Shown here piece by piece: positions 1 through 8,991 of a DNA stretch of 56,915 nt; position 1 is the first letter of the stretch; each line of letters opens with the position of its first letter. Position numbers and translations under genes: made by a program. The notes beneath the pieces were generated by a model, which worked only from the letters and a program-made list of their open reading frames with translations, was not told the DNA's origin and did no database searches. Source of the stretch: Streptomyces sp. rh34 (GTDB lineage: Bacteria > Actinomycetota > Actinomycetes > Streptomycetales > Streptomycetaceae); the NCBI RefSeq assembly GCF_002551245.1, contig NZ_NTGZ01000013.1:1-56915 (forward strand), given 5' to 3'.

Positions 1-398
1 CCCTCACCGCCCCCGCCGAGCCGGAGCCCTCGCACGCCTCGGCCGCCGGAACGGACCCCGCCGGCGCCGCCCCCGCGGCCCGGTCCCTCCCCGACGACGC
101 CTCCACGCCCGGGACCCCGGCGGTGGAGACGGAGTCCTCGGCGTCCTCGGGCTCTTCGGTGGATTCGGAGTCCGAGTCCACCGGCGCCGTGCCCGCGTTC
201 GGCGAGAGCGGCCTGCCCAAGCGCCGCCGCGGCCGCACACTGGCCGCCGCCGAAGCCCGTACCGGCAACGCCACCCCCGGCGGAGCCGACACCCCCCGGG
301 CCCGCACCACCGACCCGAAGGTCCAGGCAGCGCGCTTCAGTACCTTCAGCAAGGCGGTACGGGCCAACTCCACGCACCCGGAAGGCAACACCCGATGA
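1..398 (+). CDS. cvnA: CvnA-type conservon sensor histidine kinase, C-terminal part
   Basis: Only the last ~130 codons are present; the gene begins before the window. The visible part is a Ser/Glu/Pro/Ala-rich tail ending in a GLPKRRRGRTLAA stretch and an ARFSTFSKAVRAN segment, which is typical of the low-complexity C-terminus after the ATPase domain of CvnA kinases. No catalytic motif lies inside the window, so the call rests on the tail and on the cvnB-cvnC-cvnD genes that follow. Its TGA overlaps the ATG of the next gene (ATGA), giving translational coupling. CvnA proteins are membrane sensors thought to work with the roadblock, DUF742 and GTPase partners encoded downstream. Confidence 0.8.
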   Translation, partial: LTAPAEPEPSHASAAGTDPAGAAPAARSLPDDASTPGTPAVETESSASSGSSVDSESESTGAVPAFGESGLPKRRRGRTLAAAEARTGNATPGGADTPRARTTDPKVQAARFSTFSKAVRANSTHPEGNTR

Positions 399-814
399 CC
401 GCGACCACCGACGAGAAGCTCAACTGGCTGCTGGAGGGGCTGCTCGACCGCACCCCCGGTACCCGCCACGCCCTCGTCCTCTCCCGCGACGGCCTCAAGC
501 TGTGCCGCACCCCCGAGCTCTCCGTCGACCAGGCCGACCAGCTGGCCGCGATCTCCGCCGGGATCCAGAGCCTCTCGCACGGCGCGTCCATCGAGTTCGG
601 CGACGGCACCGGCGGCGTCCGGTCCGCGATGGCCGAGTTCTACGGCGGCGTGCTGTTCATCGTCGAGGCGGGGGCCGGGGCCCACCTGGCCGTCGTCGCC
701 GACGAGGACTCCGACGTGGGTCTCGTCGGCCACAACATGAGCGAGCTCGTCGAACAGCTCGGCGAACACCTCGTCGCGCCGCCGCGCGAACCCGCCGAGG
801 TCCCGGCCGTATGA
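395..814 (+). CDS. cvnB: CvnB, roadblock/LC7-domain protein of the conservon
   Basis: 139 aa. A single roadblock/LC7 fold covers almost the whole protein: LNWLLEGLLDRTPGTRHALVLSRDGL at the N-terminus, then DQADQLAAISAGIQSLS and a hydrophobic strand around GGVLFIVEAGAGAHLAVVAD. Roadblock proteins in these operons (MglB-like) are proposed partners of the small GTPase encoded downstream. The gene is coupled at both ends by 4-base overlaps: its ATG sits in the cvnA stop and its TGA overlaps the cvnC start. Length and order match Streptomyces conservons. Confidence 0.93.
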   Translation: MTATTDEKLNWLLEGLLDRTPGTRHALVLSRDGLKLCRTPELSVDQADQLAAISAGIQSLSHGASIEFGDGTGGVRSAMAEFYGGVLFIVEAGAGAHLAVVADEDSDVGLVGHNMSELVEQLGEHLVAPPREPAEVPAV

Positions 815-1182
815 CGACGGCACCCCGCCCCCGACCGGGCCGCGACGACGATCCGGACCGGCTGTACACCCTCACCGGGGGCCGCAGCCGTTCCGACTCC
901 GCCGCTTTCGACCTGGTGACGCTCGTCGTCGCCGAGTGCGACCCGGCCCCCGGGATGCAGTCCGAGCACGTCGCGATCCTGCGGATGTGCCAGGGCCCCA
1001 CCGCCGTCGTCGAGATCGCCGCGACCCTGAACCTGCCCGTCAGCATCGTCCGCATCATGCTGTGCGACCTGCTCGACACCGGCCGGATCAGCGCCCGCCA
1101 TCCCCGTACAGCCCGTGTCGCGGACCGGCTCCCCGACCCCGACATCCTGGAACAGGTGCTCGTTGGACTCCGCAACCTCTGA
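811..1182 (+). CDS. cvnC: CvnC, DUF742 protein
   Basis: 123 aa, starting at the ATG at 811 inside the ATGA overlap with cvnB. It carries a DUF742 domain: an N-terminal RLYTLTGGRS segment, then a winged-helix-like part ending in TLNLPVSIVRIMLCDLLDTGRISAR. DUF742 proteins always accompany the roadblock and GTPase genes in conservons and are thought to take part in the membrane-associated complex with CvnA. The exact biochemical role is unknown. The longer open frame starting at 502 reads through cvnB in another frame, so the start at 811 is preferred. Confidence 0.92.
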   Translation: MTTAPRPRPGRDDDPDRLYTLTGGRSRSDSAAFDLVTLVVAECDPAPGMQSEHVAILRMCQGPTAVVEIAATLNLPVSIVRIMLCDLLDTGRISARHPRTARVADRLPDPDILEQVLVGLRNL

Positions 1183-1807
1183 CCGCGCCGCCCTGAGCGC
1201 GACGGCCGACAACGGACTCAAGATCGTTGTCGTCGGCGGCTTCGGGGTCGGCAAGACCACCATGGTCCGATCCGTGAGCGAGATCCGTCCGCTCAACACG
1301 GAGGAGACCATGACCCGCGCGGGCGAGGCCGTCGACCACCTCGACGGCATCCACGCCAAGACGTCCACCACCGTGGCGTTCGACTTCGGCCGCATCACGC
1401 TCGACGAACGCTCCGTGCTGTACCTCTTCGGCGCGCCCGGCCAGGAGCGGTTCTGGTTCCTGTGGGACCGGCTGTTCTCCGGCACGCTCGGCGCGGTCGT
1501 CCTCGTCGACACGCGGCGGCTCGCCGACTCCTGGTACGCCATCGACCGCCTGGAGCACCACGGCACACCGTTCATCGTGGCGTGCAACGACTTCGGCGGC
1601 CCGCTCCACAGCGAGCAGCAGATCCGCGAGGCCCTGGACCTCTCGGAGGACGTGCCGCTGGTGGAGTGCGACGCCCGCGACCGCTCGTCCAGCAAGTACG
1701 TGCTCATCACGCTCGTCGAACACCTCGCCGCGCTCTCCGCCGCCCGCCTCCGCGCCCCCGAGGCGGCCCTGGCGGCGGCCGGCCCGACCCCGGAGCCCGC
1801 CCCGTGA
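1163..1807 (+). CDS. cvnD: CvnD, Ras-like small GTPase of the conservon
   Basis: 214 aa from a TTG at 1163, overlapping the end of cvnC by 20 bp. That start gives the N-terminus LDSATSDRAALSA, and a short purine-rich sequence precedes it. G motifs are readable: P-loop GGFGVGKTTMV, switch region with FGAPGQERFWFLWD, and ACNDF at the G4 position in place of the usual NKxD. GTPases of this type (CvnD, MglA-like) are proposed to switch the CvnA-B-C complex. An ATG at 1115 would extend it by 16 codons into cvnC and is less likely. The stop overlaps the GTG of the next gene. Confidence 0.9.
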   Translation: MDSATSDRAALSATADNGLKIVVVGGFGVGKTTMVRSVSEIRPLNTEETMTRAGEAVDHLDGIHAKTSTTVAFDFGRITLDERSVLYLFGAPGQERFWFLWDRLFSGTLGAVVLVDTRRLADSWYAIDRLEHHGTPFIVACNDFGGPLHSEQQIREALDLSEDVPLVECDARDRSSSKYVLITLVEHLAALSAARLRAPEAALAAAGPTPEPAP

Positions 1808-3066
1808 CCTCTGTCTCCGGCTGCCCCGTCACCCACGGGTCCGTCCCCCTGTCCGGGCCCCGCTTCCAGAGCGACCCCGTGCAGCTCTACCGGGACATGC
1901 GGCGCGACCACGGGGCGATCGCCCCGGTCGTCCTCGACGGCGACGTGCCGGCCTGGCTCGTCCTCGGCTACCGCGAACTGCACCAGGTCACCGGCGACCC
2001 GGCCCTCTTCAGCCGGGACTCCGACCTGTGGAACCAGTGGGACCGCATCCCCGACGACTGGCCGCTGCTGCCGATGATCGGGCGCAAGCAGCCCTCGATC
2101 CTCTACACGGTCGGCGAGCGCCACAGCGTCCGCGCCATGATGATCAGCAACGCGCTGGAGGGCGTCGACCCGTTCTCCCTGAAGCGGTACGCGGAGGAGT
2201 TCGCCGACGAGCTGATCGACCGGTTCTGCACCAAGGGCTCGGTCGACATCATCGCGGAGTACGCCAAGCTCCTGCCCGCTCTCGTGCTGGCCAGGATCTA
2301 CGGCTTCTCCGACGAGATCGCCCACCCGCTGGCCGACTCGATCAACGACATGATCGACGGCCGTGAGCGGGCGCTCGCCGGACAGCAGCACCTGGGCACC
2401 GCGATGTTCCAGCTGCTGGCCGACAAGCACGCCGGGCCCGGCGACGACGTCGCCAGCCGGATGCTCGCCGACCCCGGCGGCTTCACCGACGAGGAGGTCG
2501 CCCAGGACCTCATGGTGATGATGGCGGCCGGTCACCAGCCGACCGCCGACTGGATGGGCAACTCGCTGCGCCTGATGCTCACCGACGACCGGTTCGCCGC
2601 CTCGCTCTCGGGCGGCCGGCACAGCGTCGCCGAGGCCATGAACGAGGTCCTCTGGGAGGACACCCCCACCCAGAACGTGGCCGGCCGCTGGGCCGCCCGC
2701 GACACCCACCTCGGCGGCCGCCACATCCGCGCCGGCGACCTGCTGCTCCTCGGCCTCGCCGCCGCCAACGGCGACCCGCAGGTGCGCACCGACGGCTCGA
2801 CGCTGACCGGCGGCAACAACGCCTTCCTCTCCTTCGGCCACGGCGAGCACCGCTGCCCGTTCCCTGCCCAGGAGACCGCCGAGGTCATCGCCCGTACCGG
2901 CATCGAGGTCCTGCTCGACCGGCTGCCTGACGTGGACCTCGCCGTCCCCGCCGAGCAGCTCAGCCGCCGCCCGTCGCCGTGGCTGCGCGGACTGACGGAC
3001 CTGCCGGTGCTCTTCACACCCACGCCCGCCCTCGGCAGACCCGGAAGCTTCGGAGGCCCCGCATGA
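1804..3066 (+). CDS. CYP157-like cytochrome P450 lacking the ExxR motif (conservon CvnE position)
   Basis: 420 aa from the GTG at 1804 (GTGA overlap with cvnD). The heme-binding loop is FGHGEHRCPF with thiolate Cys351, though the usual Gly after Cys-x is Phe353. The K-helix reads NEVLWEDTP: Glu281 is present but the invariant ExxR arginine is Trp284. The I-helix is AAGHQPTADW, so Gln245-Pro246 replace the usual acid-alcohol pair. Loss of ExxR is the published hallmark of Streptomyces CYP157 proteins, which sit in conservons beside CYP154 genes, exactly as here. Fold and heme binding are likely; ordinary monooxygenase activity is doubtful from sequence. Confidence 0.9.
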   Translation: MTSVSGCPVTHGSVPLSGPRFQSDPVQLYRDMRRDHGAIAPVVLDGDVPAWLVLGYRELHQVTGDPALFSRDSDLWNQWDRIPDDWPLLPMIGRKQPSILYTVGERHSVRAMMISNALEGVDPFSLKRYAEEFADELIDRFCTKGSVDIIAEYAKLLPALVLARIYGFSDEIAHPLADSINDMIDGRERALAGQQHLGTAMFQLLADKHAGPGDDVASRMLADPGGFTDEEVAQDLMVMMAAGHQPTADWMGNSLRLMLTDDRFAASLSGGRHSVAEAMNEVLWEDTPTQNVAGRWAARDTHLGGRHIRAGDLLLLGLAAANGDPQVRTDGSTLTGGNNAFLSFGHGEHRCPFPAQETAEVIARTGIEVLLDRLPDVDLAVPAEQLSRRPSPWLRGLTDLPVLFTPTPALGRPGSFGGPA

Positions 3067-4292
3067 CCCGCATCGCGCTCGACCCGTTCGTCACCGACCT
3101 CGACGGCGAGAGCGCCGCGCTGCGGGCCGCCGGCCCGCTGGCCGAGGTGGAGCTGCCCGGCGGTGTACACGTGTACGCGGTCACCCGCCACGCGGAGGCC
3201 CGCGCGCTGCTCACCGACAGCCGCGTGGTCAAGGACATCAACGTCTGGAACGCCTGGCAGCGCGGCGAGATACCGATGGACTGGCCGCTGATCGGCCTGG
3301 CCAACCCGGGCCGCTCGATGCTGACGGTCGACGGGGCGGACCACCGCCGTCTCCGTACGCTGGTGGCGCAGGCGCTCACGGTCAAGAGGGTGGAGCGGCT
3401 GCGCGCCGGGATCGAGGCGCTGACGAACGCGAGCCTGGAGAAGCTGGCGGCCCTCCCGGCCGGACAGCCGGTCGACCTGAAGGCCGAGTTCGCCTACCCG
3501 CTCCCCATGAACGTGATCAGCGAGCTGATGGGCGTGGACGCGGCGGACCACCCCCGGCTGAAGGAGCTGTTCGAGAAGTTCTTCTCGACGCAGACGCCGC
3601 CGGAGGAGGTCCCGCAGATGATGGCGGACCTCGGGGCCCTCTTCACGAAGATCGTCGACTCCAAGCGGGCGAACCCGGGCGACGACCTGACCAGCGCCCT
3701 GATCGCGGCCTCCGAGAACGGTGACCACCTCACCGACGAGGAGATCGTCAACACGCTGCAGCTGATCATCGCCGCCGGACACGAGACCACGATCAGCCTG
3801 ATCGTCAACGCCGTCGAGGCGCTCCAGACCCACCCCGAGCAGCGCGAGAAGGTGCTGAACGGGGAGATCGGGTGGGACGGCGTGATCGAGGAGACGCTGC
3901 GCTGGAACACCCCGACCTCGCACGTCCTGATCCGCTTCGCGACGGAGGACATCGAGGTCGGCGACAGGATCCTCCCGAAGGGCGAGGGCCTGATCGTCTC
4001 GTTCGGCGCGCTGGGCCGGGACGAGGAGCAGTACGGCCCGACGGCCGGCGAGTTCGACGCCACCCGCACCCCGAACCGCCACATCGCCTTCGGCCACGGC
4101 CCGCACGTCTGCCCGGGTGCGGCACTCTCCCGCCTGGAGGCGGGCATCGCGCTCCCCGCCCTCTACGAGCGGTTCCCGGAGCTGGAGCTGGCGGTCCCGG
4201 CCACCGAGCTGCGCAACAAGCCGATCGTGACGCAGAACGACCTGCACGAGCTGCCGGTGGAACTGGGCTGCCCGTTCGGCCACACGTCCTGA
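3063..4292 (+). CDS. CYP154-like cytochrome P450
   Basis: 409 aa from the ATG at 3063 (ATGA overlap with the preceding P450). All canonical elements are present: I-helix AAGHETTIS, K-helix ExxR as Glu277-TL-Arg280, and heme loop FGHGPHVCPG with Cys350. It is a soluble class I bacterial P450 needing ferredoxin and ferredoxin reductase, neither of which is encoded nearby. CYP154 family members oxidise steroids or macrolide-like substrates in vitro, but the natural substrate is unknown. The contrast with its degenerate neighbour suggests the pair acts together, with this one as the catalytic member; that is inference. Confidence 0.92.
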   Translation: MTRIALDPFVTDLDGESAALRAAGPLAEVELPGGVHVYAVTRHAEARALLTDSRVVKDINVWNAWQRGEIPMDWPLIGLANPGRSMLTVDGADHRRLRTLVAQALTVKRVERLRAGIEALTNASLEKLAALPAGQPVDLKAEFAYPLPMNVISELMGVDAADHPRLKELFEKFFSTQTPPEEVPQMMADLGALFTKIVDSKRANPGDDLTSALIAASENGDHLTDEEIVNTLQLIIAAGHETTISLIVNAVEALQTHPEQREKVLNGEIGWDGVIEETLRWNTPTSHVLIRFATEDIEVGDRILPKGEGLIVSFGALGRDEEQYGPTAGEFDATRTPNRHIAFGHGPHVCPGAALSRLEAGIALPALYERFPELELAVPATELRNKPIVTQNDLHELPVELGCPFGHTS

Positions 4293-5507
<1,215 letters not shown>

Positions 5508-5532
5508 CTCCCCGGTTCTCGACCGTACGGAG

Positions 5533-5568
5533 ACGGCCCGGCACCCGCGTGGTGTGCCGGGCCGTTTC
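5533..5568 (+). terminator. Intrinsic terminator of serC
   Basis: A perfect 12-bp inverted repeat (ACGGCCCGGCAC and its complement, arms 5533-5544 and 5554-5565) with a 9-nt loop, followed by TTTCTG, 26 bp after the serC stop. Confidence 0.85.
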
Positions 5569-5667
5569 TGCTTCACTCGGCCGGGTGGCATATGCCAGAA
5601 ACGCGATCTTCGGCTGTCCCGTCCTACGATGATGCTCTCGACACCAGCCCATTCCAGGAGGCCCGCA

Positions 5668-6279
5668 ATGTCTGCAGCAGCAGTCGAGCACCCCTGTGAC
5701 GATGAGCCGGAAACGCTGCTGGAAACGGCCAACCGTCTCGCCGAGCAGCTTCCGGGGCATCGCGTCGAGATCATCGGAGGCGTCATCACCGTGGCCGCTC
5801 CTGCGGACGGCCCGCACGCACGTGCGCTCACCAAGCTCATGCGCCCCTTCATCTCCGCAGGTCTCGACGACGGCGAGAGCGAAGTCCTCCAAGGCATCGG
5901 CCTCTGGCTGCCCGGCGGTCCCCAGGACTTCGCGATCCCCGATCTGGCGATCGTCGACGCCGACTTCGACGAGCACCCGCGCGAGAACAACAGCTACGAC
6001 CCCGCCTGCTTCCGCCTGGTCCTGGAGGTCACCTCCGGGAACTACCAGAACGACCTCCGCAACAAGGTCATCGCCTACGCCCAGGCCAAGATCCCGGTGT
6101 ACGTGATCGTCGACCGCAAGCACGGCCGGGTCCACGTCCTGACCGAACCCCTCCCCGGCGGCTACGACCGCCACGAGGTCTACGCCCCCGGCCAGCAGGC
6201 CCCGCTCCCGGCCTCGATCGGCGCCGAGGTCTCCCTGAACGTCGACGAGCTGGTGCGGGCGGGCCGCCCGAAACGCTGA
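5668..6279 (+). CDS. Uma2-family (DUF820) putative nuclease-fold protein
   Basis: 203 aa, ATG at 5668 preceded by AGGAGG (5656-5661) at 6-nt spacing. It has the Uma2 restriction-endonuclease-like fold: a DLAIVDADFDE segment, then FRLVLEVTSGNYQNDLRNKVIAYAQAKIPVYVIVDRK, in which Asp, Glu and Lys form the PD-(D/E)xK-type core. Uma2 proteins are abundant in Streptomyces and cyanobacteria and their role is not settled; many are close to mobile or regulatory genes. Here it is monocistronic and converges on the DUF4259 gene 11 bp away. Confidence 0.88.
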   Translation: MSAAAVEHPCDDEPETLLETANRLAEQLPGHRVEIIGGVITVAAPADGPHARALTKLMRPFISAGLDDGESEVLQGIGLWLPGGPQDFAIPDLAIVDADFDEHPRENNSYDPACFRLVLEVTSGNYQNDLRNKVIAYAQAKIPVYVIVDRKHGRVHVLTEPLPGGYDRHEVYAPGQQAPLPASIGAEVSLNVDELVRAGRPKR

Positions 6280-6290
6280 CTACGCGGGTC

Positions 6291-6695
6291 CTACTCCCCC
6301 GCCAGCACCGCCCGCAGCGCTGCTATCCCCGCGAGCCACTCCTGCTCCGCGCCGGCGTCCGCCCACAGGTCCAGCGGCCCGGCGTCCTTCGCGGTGAGAC
6401 GGTCCAGGGCGCGGACGGCCAGCGGGCGCAGGTCGGCGGGGAGTGGCGGCAGAGACTCCTTCGGGCCGTACACGGTGGCGACGGGCTCACCCCCGGGGCA
6501 CTGCGCGGCGATCAGCGCGGCGGCTGCCACCGCCTCCTCCCCGCCGTCCGCATAGTCCGCCGGCCCGGTGTCCGCCACGGCGGCCAGGACATCACGGAGC
6601 ACGTCCGCCTTCTTCCCCGGCTCCGCGTCGTCGACCCGGCCGCCGAAGTCGGCGGCGGTGTCGTTGTCGAAGTGGCCGATGTCCCAGGCGCCCAT
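6291..6695 (-). CDS. DUF4259 protein
   Basis: 134 aa from ATG 6695, starting MGAWDIGHFDNDTAADF, the characteristic opening of DUF4259 proteins, followed by an Ala/Asp/Glu-rich helical domain. Longer starts upstream (to 6803) add a basic tail without family resemblance and are rejected. No catalytic motif is visible. DUF4259 proteins are small cytoplasmic proteins of unknown function, common in actinobacteria. It lies 62 bp downstream of a methyltransferase gene on the same strand and could be cotranscribed with it. Confidence 0.85.
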   Translation of the reverse strand: MGAWDIGHFDNDTAADFGGRVDDAEPGKKADVLRDVLAAVADTGPADYADGGEEAVAAAALIAAQCPGGEPVATVYGPKESLPPLPADLRPLAVRALDRLTAKDAGPLDLWADAGAEQEWLAGIAALRAVLAGE

Positions 6696-6756
6696 GGCGT
6701 CCCCCTCAATCCGCTGTGCGGGGCTCCCCGTTGTGCGGCGCTCCCCGTTGTGCCGG

Positions 6757-7479
6757 TCAGCCCGTTGTGCCGGTGTCCGCATCCTCACAGCCGCCACTGA
6801 CAAGCGGCCTGCGCGCCAGCACGAACCCCTGCGGCGTCCGCTCCGGGAACGGCCCGTCCTCCTCCCGCTCCCGCCACACCACGGACCGGACCTCCAGGCC
6901 CGCCTCCCGCAGCAGCGCGGCGATCCTCTCCGGCTGCCGCCGGTGGAAGTCGAGCGAGATGTCCATGCCCCACGCCTCCGTGTACCGCTGCGACTCGTCC
7001 CCGACCTGGAAGCCCAGCTGCACGTGGGCCCCCGGGGCCAGTACGCGGTGGAACTCCGCGAAGGCGCACGGCAGTTCCTCGTCCGGGACGTGGATGGTGG
7101 AGTACCAGGCGAGGAGGCCGCCCAGCGAGGCGTCCGGCAGCCCGAGGCCGAGCATGGACCCCTCCTCGAAGCGCAGGTCCGGGTGCTCCTTGCGCGCCAC
7201 GGCGATCATCCGCGGGGCGAGGTCGATCCCGAAGACATCGAGTCCCAGGCCGAGTCCATGCAGATACTCGGTCACCCGGCCGGTGCCACAGCCGACATCC
7301 GCCACCGGGAGGCCGCCGCCGCCCGCCGCCGCGAGTTCCGCGAACGTGCTCAACAGCGCACGTTCCAGGGGCTTGGCGGCCAACTCGCCGCGGGCGAACT
7401 CGACGTAGGCGGGGGCCATGGTGTCGTACGAGGTCCGGGTGGTGTGCAGGAAGTCGGGCGACGGGTCAGGAGCGGTCAT
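6757..7479 (-). CDS. Class I SAM-dependent methyltransferase
   Basis: 240 aa from ATG 7479 (MTAPDPSPDFLHTTRTSYDTMAPAY). Rossmann motif I is VADVGCGTGRVTEYL, motif II is FGIDLAPRMIAVARKEHP, and the LRFEEGSMLGLGLPDASLGGLLAWYS segment completes the SAM pocket; this is the Methyltransf_11/25 type. The substrate cannot be read from sequence, and small-molecule targets are usual for this group. Extension to 7755 crosses a C/G-rich spacer and is not coding-like. The upstream gap (7480-7594) contains a strong hairpin. Confidence 0.87.
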   Translation of the reverse strand: MTAPDPSPDFLHTTRTSYDTMAPAYVEFARGELAAKPLERALLSTFAELAAAGGGGLPVADVGCGTGRVTEYLHGLGLGLDVFGIDLAPRMIAVARKEHPDLRFEEGSMLGLGLPDASLGGLLAWYSTIHVPDEELPCAFAEFHRVLAPGAHVQLGFQVGDESQRYTEAWGMDISLDFHRRQPERIAALLREAGLEVRSVVWREREEDGPFPERTPQGFVLARRPLVSGGCEDADTGTTG

Positions 7480-7549
7480 GGCCACCACCCTAGGCGGCGC
7501 CCCGCCCAGACCGGGGCCGGACCGGACCGGATTGAGCACCGCGGCGGGG

Positions 7550-7586
7550 GGGGTGGGGGAGAAACCCGGGGCCTCTCCCCCACCCC
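7550..7586 (-). repeat. Strong G/C hairpin between the ferredoxin-like and methyltransferase genes
   Basis: Perfect 13-bp inverted repeat (GGGGTGGGGGAGA at 7550-7562, complement at 7574-7586, 11-nt loop) just past the 3' end of the minus-strand ferredoxin-like gene. There is no T-run, so it could be a terminator-like or RNA-stabilising stem. An adjoining run of eight G (7546-7553) makes the tract also a possible G-quadruplex. Confidence 0.6.
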
Positions 7587-7594
7587 GCAGTCCG

Positions 7595-7849
7595 CTACGC
7601 GGGAGAGGCCTGGGACCTATCCCCGCCGTCCACCCGTTCGTACTGCAGCGCGCCCGAGGGGCAGCGCTCCACCACTTCGGCCAGGCGCTCGGCATCGGCG
7701 CCGTCGGGCCGGATCCACGGGCGCCGGCCGGTGTCGAAGACCTCCGGCAGACCACGGACGCACACGGCTGCGTGCAGGCAGCGCCCGGCCTCGAAGGTCA
7801 CGGTGATCGACCGTCCCTCGTAGGACCTCTTCTCCGTTCCGTCGCTCAT
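7595..7849 (-). CDS. Small divergent 4Fe-4S mono-cluster (Fer4_19, YjdI-like) protein
   Basis: 84 aa from ATG 7849 (MSDGTEKRSYEGRSITV). It contains RCLHAAVCVRGLPEVFD and ERCPSGALQY, the Cys pattern of the Fer4_19 family (Cys24, Cys30, Cys63, with His26 a possible fourth ligand). It also has the RRPWI segment seen in E. coli YjdI. It is likely a small Fe-S protein of unknown partner. The next gene upstream on the same strand encodes a YjdJ-like acetyltransferase, the same pairing as yjdI-yjdJ in E. coli, which supports both calls. Confidence 0.85.
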   Translation of the reverse strand: MSDGTEKRSYEGRSITVTFEAGRCLHAAVCVRGLPEVFDTGRRPWIRPDGADAERLAEVVERCPSGALQYERVDGGDRSQASPA

Positions 7850-7880
7850 ATCCCCTCCCTCGCGGCCCTGCCCGGCCGGT

Positions 7881-8189
7881 TCAGTCGTTGACCTTGCTGC
7901 GCGACTGGTACAGCAGGTCCTGGTACTCGGGATGCCGGGCGATCCATCCCGCGAAGAACGGGCACGTGGGCAGCACACGCAGCTTGGCGGCACGCGCCTC
8001 GTCCAGGGCGGTGCGGGCGAGTGCCGACCCGACCCCCCTGCCCTCGTACGCGGGCGGGACCTCGGTGTGGAGGAACGCGATGAGTTCCTCCGTACGGAGG
8101 TAGTCCGCGACGCCCGCGATCTCGGCCTCTCCATCGACCCGGGCCTCGTACCGCTTGGCTTCGGGAACGTCCTTCACTTCGACTGTCAT
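7881..8189 (-). CDS. Small GNAT-fold N-acetyltransferase (YjdJ/NATD1-like)
   Basis: 102 aa from ATG 8189. It is a minimal GNAT domain: ADYLRTEELIAFLHTEVPPAYEGRGVGSALARTALDEARA supplies the acetyl-CoA pyrophosphate loop (EGRGVGSAL). It is followed by KLRVLPTCPFFAGWIARHPEY, the conserved end of the COG2388 group that includes E. coli YjdJ and animal NATD1. The substrate is unknown. It lies 31 bp upstream of the Fe-S protein gene on the same strand, so the two probably form an operon. Confidence 0.88.
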   Translation of the reverse strand: MTVEVKDVPEAKRYEARVDGEAEIAGVADYLRTEELIAFLHTEVPPAYEGRGVGSALARTALDEARAAKLRVLPTCPFFAGWIARHPEYQDLLYQSRSKVND

Positions 8190-8261
8190 GTGTCCTCTGT
8201 CCGCTCTTTCGTCCGTACCGTCCCGGTCAGGACGGTACGCGTCCTCAGACCCGCCCCGGTG

Positions 8262-8918
8262 TCAGACATCGCTCCGGGCGCGCCCGGCGAGGAGCTGCGT
8301 CTCCCAGGCGAAGGCCACCCCCGTGGCGCCCCCGTGCTGGGCCTGGACCTCGGCGGCCCCCGGGATGGTCTCCTCGCGGGCCCAGTCGCGCTGCCACTCG
8401 CCCATCACCGCCAGCCACGTGATCGGCACGACGCCCGCCTGGACCACGCGCCGCACGGCCATGTCGTGGGCCTCCGCCGACACGCCGCCCGACGCGTCGG
8501 TGACGGCGTAGACCTCGAACCCCTCACCCGCCGCCTGGATGGCCGGCATCGCCAGGCAGATCTCCGTCCAGAGCCCGGCCAGGATCAGCTTCTTGCGCCC
8601 GGTCGCCTTGACGGCGTCGACGACGCGCTCGTCCTGCCAGGTGTTGATGTAGGTCCGGTCGATCGGCTTCTGCTCCGGGAACACGTCCTGGATGCCCTGG
8701 ATGAGCAGGCCGCCGCGCTCCTCCAGAACGGTCGTCAGGATGGTCGGCACGTCGTAGACCTTGGCGGCCTTGGCGAGCCCGACGACGTTGTTGACGATCA
8801 TCGTCGGCTCATGGCTGTTCAGATTGGCGAACTGGAACGGCTGGTGGTCGATCAGTACGAGGACGCTCTCCTCCGGCGTCAGCAGCGCGTCGAGTCCGGC
8901 CTTGTTCTGCGTGCTCAT
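8262..8918 (-). CDS. Isochorismatase-family cysteine hydrolase (YcaC-like)
   Basis: 218 aa from ATG 8918 (MSTQNKAGLDALLTPEESVLVLIDHQPFQ). The isochorismatase-fold triad is visible: Asp24 in LIDHQ, Lys84 in PEQKPIDRT, and nucleophile Cys121 in LAGLWTEICLAM. The fold hydrolyses amides or related bonds, and YcaC-type members have unknown substrates. It is divergent from a MarR regulator with palindromes in between, so it is probably controlled by that regulator and may respond to an aromatic or phenolic ligand; that part is inference. Confidence 0.9.
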   Translation of the reverse strand: MSTQNKAGLDALLTPEESVLVLIDHQPFQFANLNSHEPTMIVNNVVGLAKAAKVYDVPTILTTVLEERGGLLIQGIQDVFPEQKPIDRTYINTWQDERVVDAVKATGRKKLILAGLWTEICLAMPAIQAAGEGFEVYAVTDASGGVSAEAHDMAVRRVVQAGVVPITWLAVMGEWQRDWAREETIPGAAEVQAQHGGATGVAFAWETQLLAGRARSDV

Positions 8919-8991
8919 GGGATTCCCCTTCTGAAGCTTCACGTGTGCGTGCTGCTGACGGGTCGATGAGTGGCGCCCCGACGTCATTTAG

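Noticed and set aside
1462..1803. Upstream extension of the CYP157-like gene
   Set aside because: It lies in another frame of cvnD; the GTGA junction at 1804 is the expected coupled start.
640..2850. Long minus-strand open frame opposite the conservon
   Set aside because: An antisense shadow of GC-rich genes: Val/Gly/Arg/Asp-rich, no domain, and the plus strand carries the recognised proteins.
7595..8134. 179-aa version of the ferredoxin-like protein
   Set aside because: The extra N-terminus is an out-of-frame reading of the adjacent GNAT gene; MSDGTEK at 7849 is the natural start.
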